From an uncultured Treponema sp. (lineage in GTDB: Bacteria > Spirochaetota > Spirochaetia > Treponematales > Treponemataceae), in assembly GCA_934699065.1 (NCBI GenBank), contig CAKUWD010000179.1, forward strand, positions 1 through 5,950: DNA of 5,950 nt, read 5' to 3'. The notes under the pieces were generated by a model. The model was not told where the DNA came from. It saw only the letters and a program-made list of their open reading frames with translations, and searched no databases. The position numbers and the translations under genes are program-made. Shown here piece by piece: positions 5,463 through 5,950 of the stretch (positions are counted from its first letter, which is position 1; each line of letters starts with the position of its first letter).

Positions 5463-5950
5463 AACCTCATAACCCGACAGAAAGATGAAGACGATAAATA
5501 CACAGACTTCAGATATGACGTATGGGGCAACCAGACCTGGCGTAACGAGCGTAATACTGAGGGCAGTGGAGACCAGATCTGGAACATAACCTACAACGCG
5601 TTTGGTCAGCCTGTAAAAGAAGAAAAGAATGATGGTACAAGCGGGGTCTATGAATACAACGGCCGCGGACTTCTTACTAAGAAGACTGACCCTAAGGGTA
5701 TTGTGCTTACAAATGAGTATGATGAATGTGGACGGCTTATATCAGAGCTTCATACATTTGCCGGTAAGAGTGAAATGAAGAATTACTCATATGATAAAAA
5801 CGGATTTATGTACTTGGCTTCCGATAACGGAGTAGTATCAAAAATAAACTATGCAGACGGAAGCTATAAAGCCAATGCTTATGACCTTGTAACCTCACTT
5901 GAAACATCTGTTGCAGGCAAGAAACTTAATAGCTCATACAGCTATGATGA
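5463..5950 (+). pseudogene. Second, 5'-truncated Rhs/YD-repeat copy (runs off right edge)
   Basis: From 5463 the frame encodes NLITRQKDEDDKYTDFRYD and goes on without a stop to the window end. It aligns without gaps to the main Rhs protein at 1005-1492; by hand count about 136 of 162 residues agree (84%). The homology begins abruptly mid-repeat: the bases before 5463 share nothing with those before 1005. No convincing start codon or ribosome binding site exists; the GTG at 5394 lies in Arg-rich, non-Rhs sequence. It is therefore most likely a displaced, unexpressed Rhs core fragment that leads to another toxin tip beyond the window, the usual form of 'orphan' Rhs modules. Alternatively, it is a larger second rhs gene interrupted by an insertion. 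Its true right end is unseen. Confidence 0.8.
5463..5950 (+). repeat. Direct repeat, right copy (partner 1005-1492)
   Basis: The right-hand partner of the direct repeat in the main Rhs gene; the homology continues to the window edge, so the full repeat length is unknown. The left boundary is sharp at AACCT (5463). Confidence 0.9.

Noticed and set aside
5336..5587. Open frame on the - strand across the GC-rich block and second Rhs copy (83 codons)
   Set aside because: Its Arg/Ser/Leu-rich protein comes from the purine-rich repeat block, and half of it is antisense to real Rhs coding sequence.

Overview
The window carries the 3' part of a large Rhs/YD-repeat polymorphic-toxin gene and its downstream module region, all on the + strand. 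The host cannot be named from this sequence. The repeat DNA is of moderate GC and the toxin/immunity DNA is much more A+T-rich. An anaerobic, host- or rumen-associated bacterium (for example a spirochaete such as Treponema, or a Gram-positive gut anaerobe) is a weak guess only.

Layout. Bases 1-3965 encode the last ~1320 residues of an Rhs protein whose start lies left of the window. It has a long run of YD repeats, an inserted discoidin-like (F5/8 type C-like) domain, more YD repeats, the Rhs-associated core (about 2870-3170) ending in DWTGL, a hydrophobic pre-toxin stretch, and a C-terminal domain that resembles TNT-type NAD+ glycohydrolase toxins. Eight bases later comes a 137-residue gene (3974-4387), the likely cognate immunity gene. 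Directly behind it lies a 39-codon open fragment (4388-4507) with no proper start. It reads like the last part of a second, displaced toxin, and its stop overlaps the ATG of a second small gene (4504-5025), which is probably the second immunity gene.

Bases 5026-5462 hold no convincing intact gene. They contain a short possible coding remnant, four hairpins (three strong ones back to back at 5180-5311), and a GC-rich purine-rich block at about 5330-5462. At 5463 a second copy of the Rhs repeat region begins abruptly. It aligns without gaps to 1005-1492 at about 84% protein identity and runs off the right edge.

Together the region looks like an Rhs toxin locus with a row of displaced C-terminal modules: an active core joined to toxin 1 and immunity 1, a remnant toxin 2 with intact immunity 2, and a truncated second Rhs core that probably leads to a third module beyond the window. 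The second core offers a homologous tract through which the tip of the main gene could be exchanged by recombination. Family assignments for the toxin and the immunity proteins come from motif reading, not database searches.
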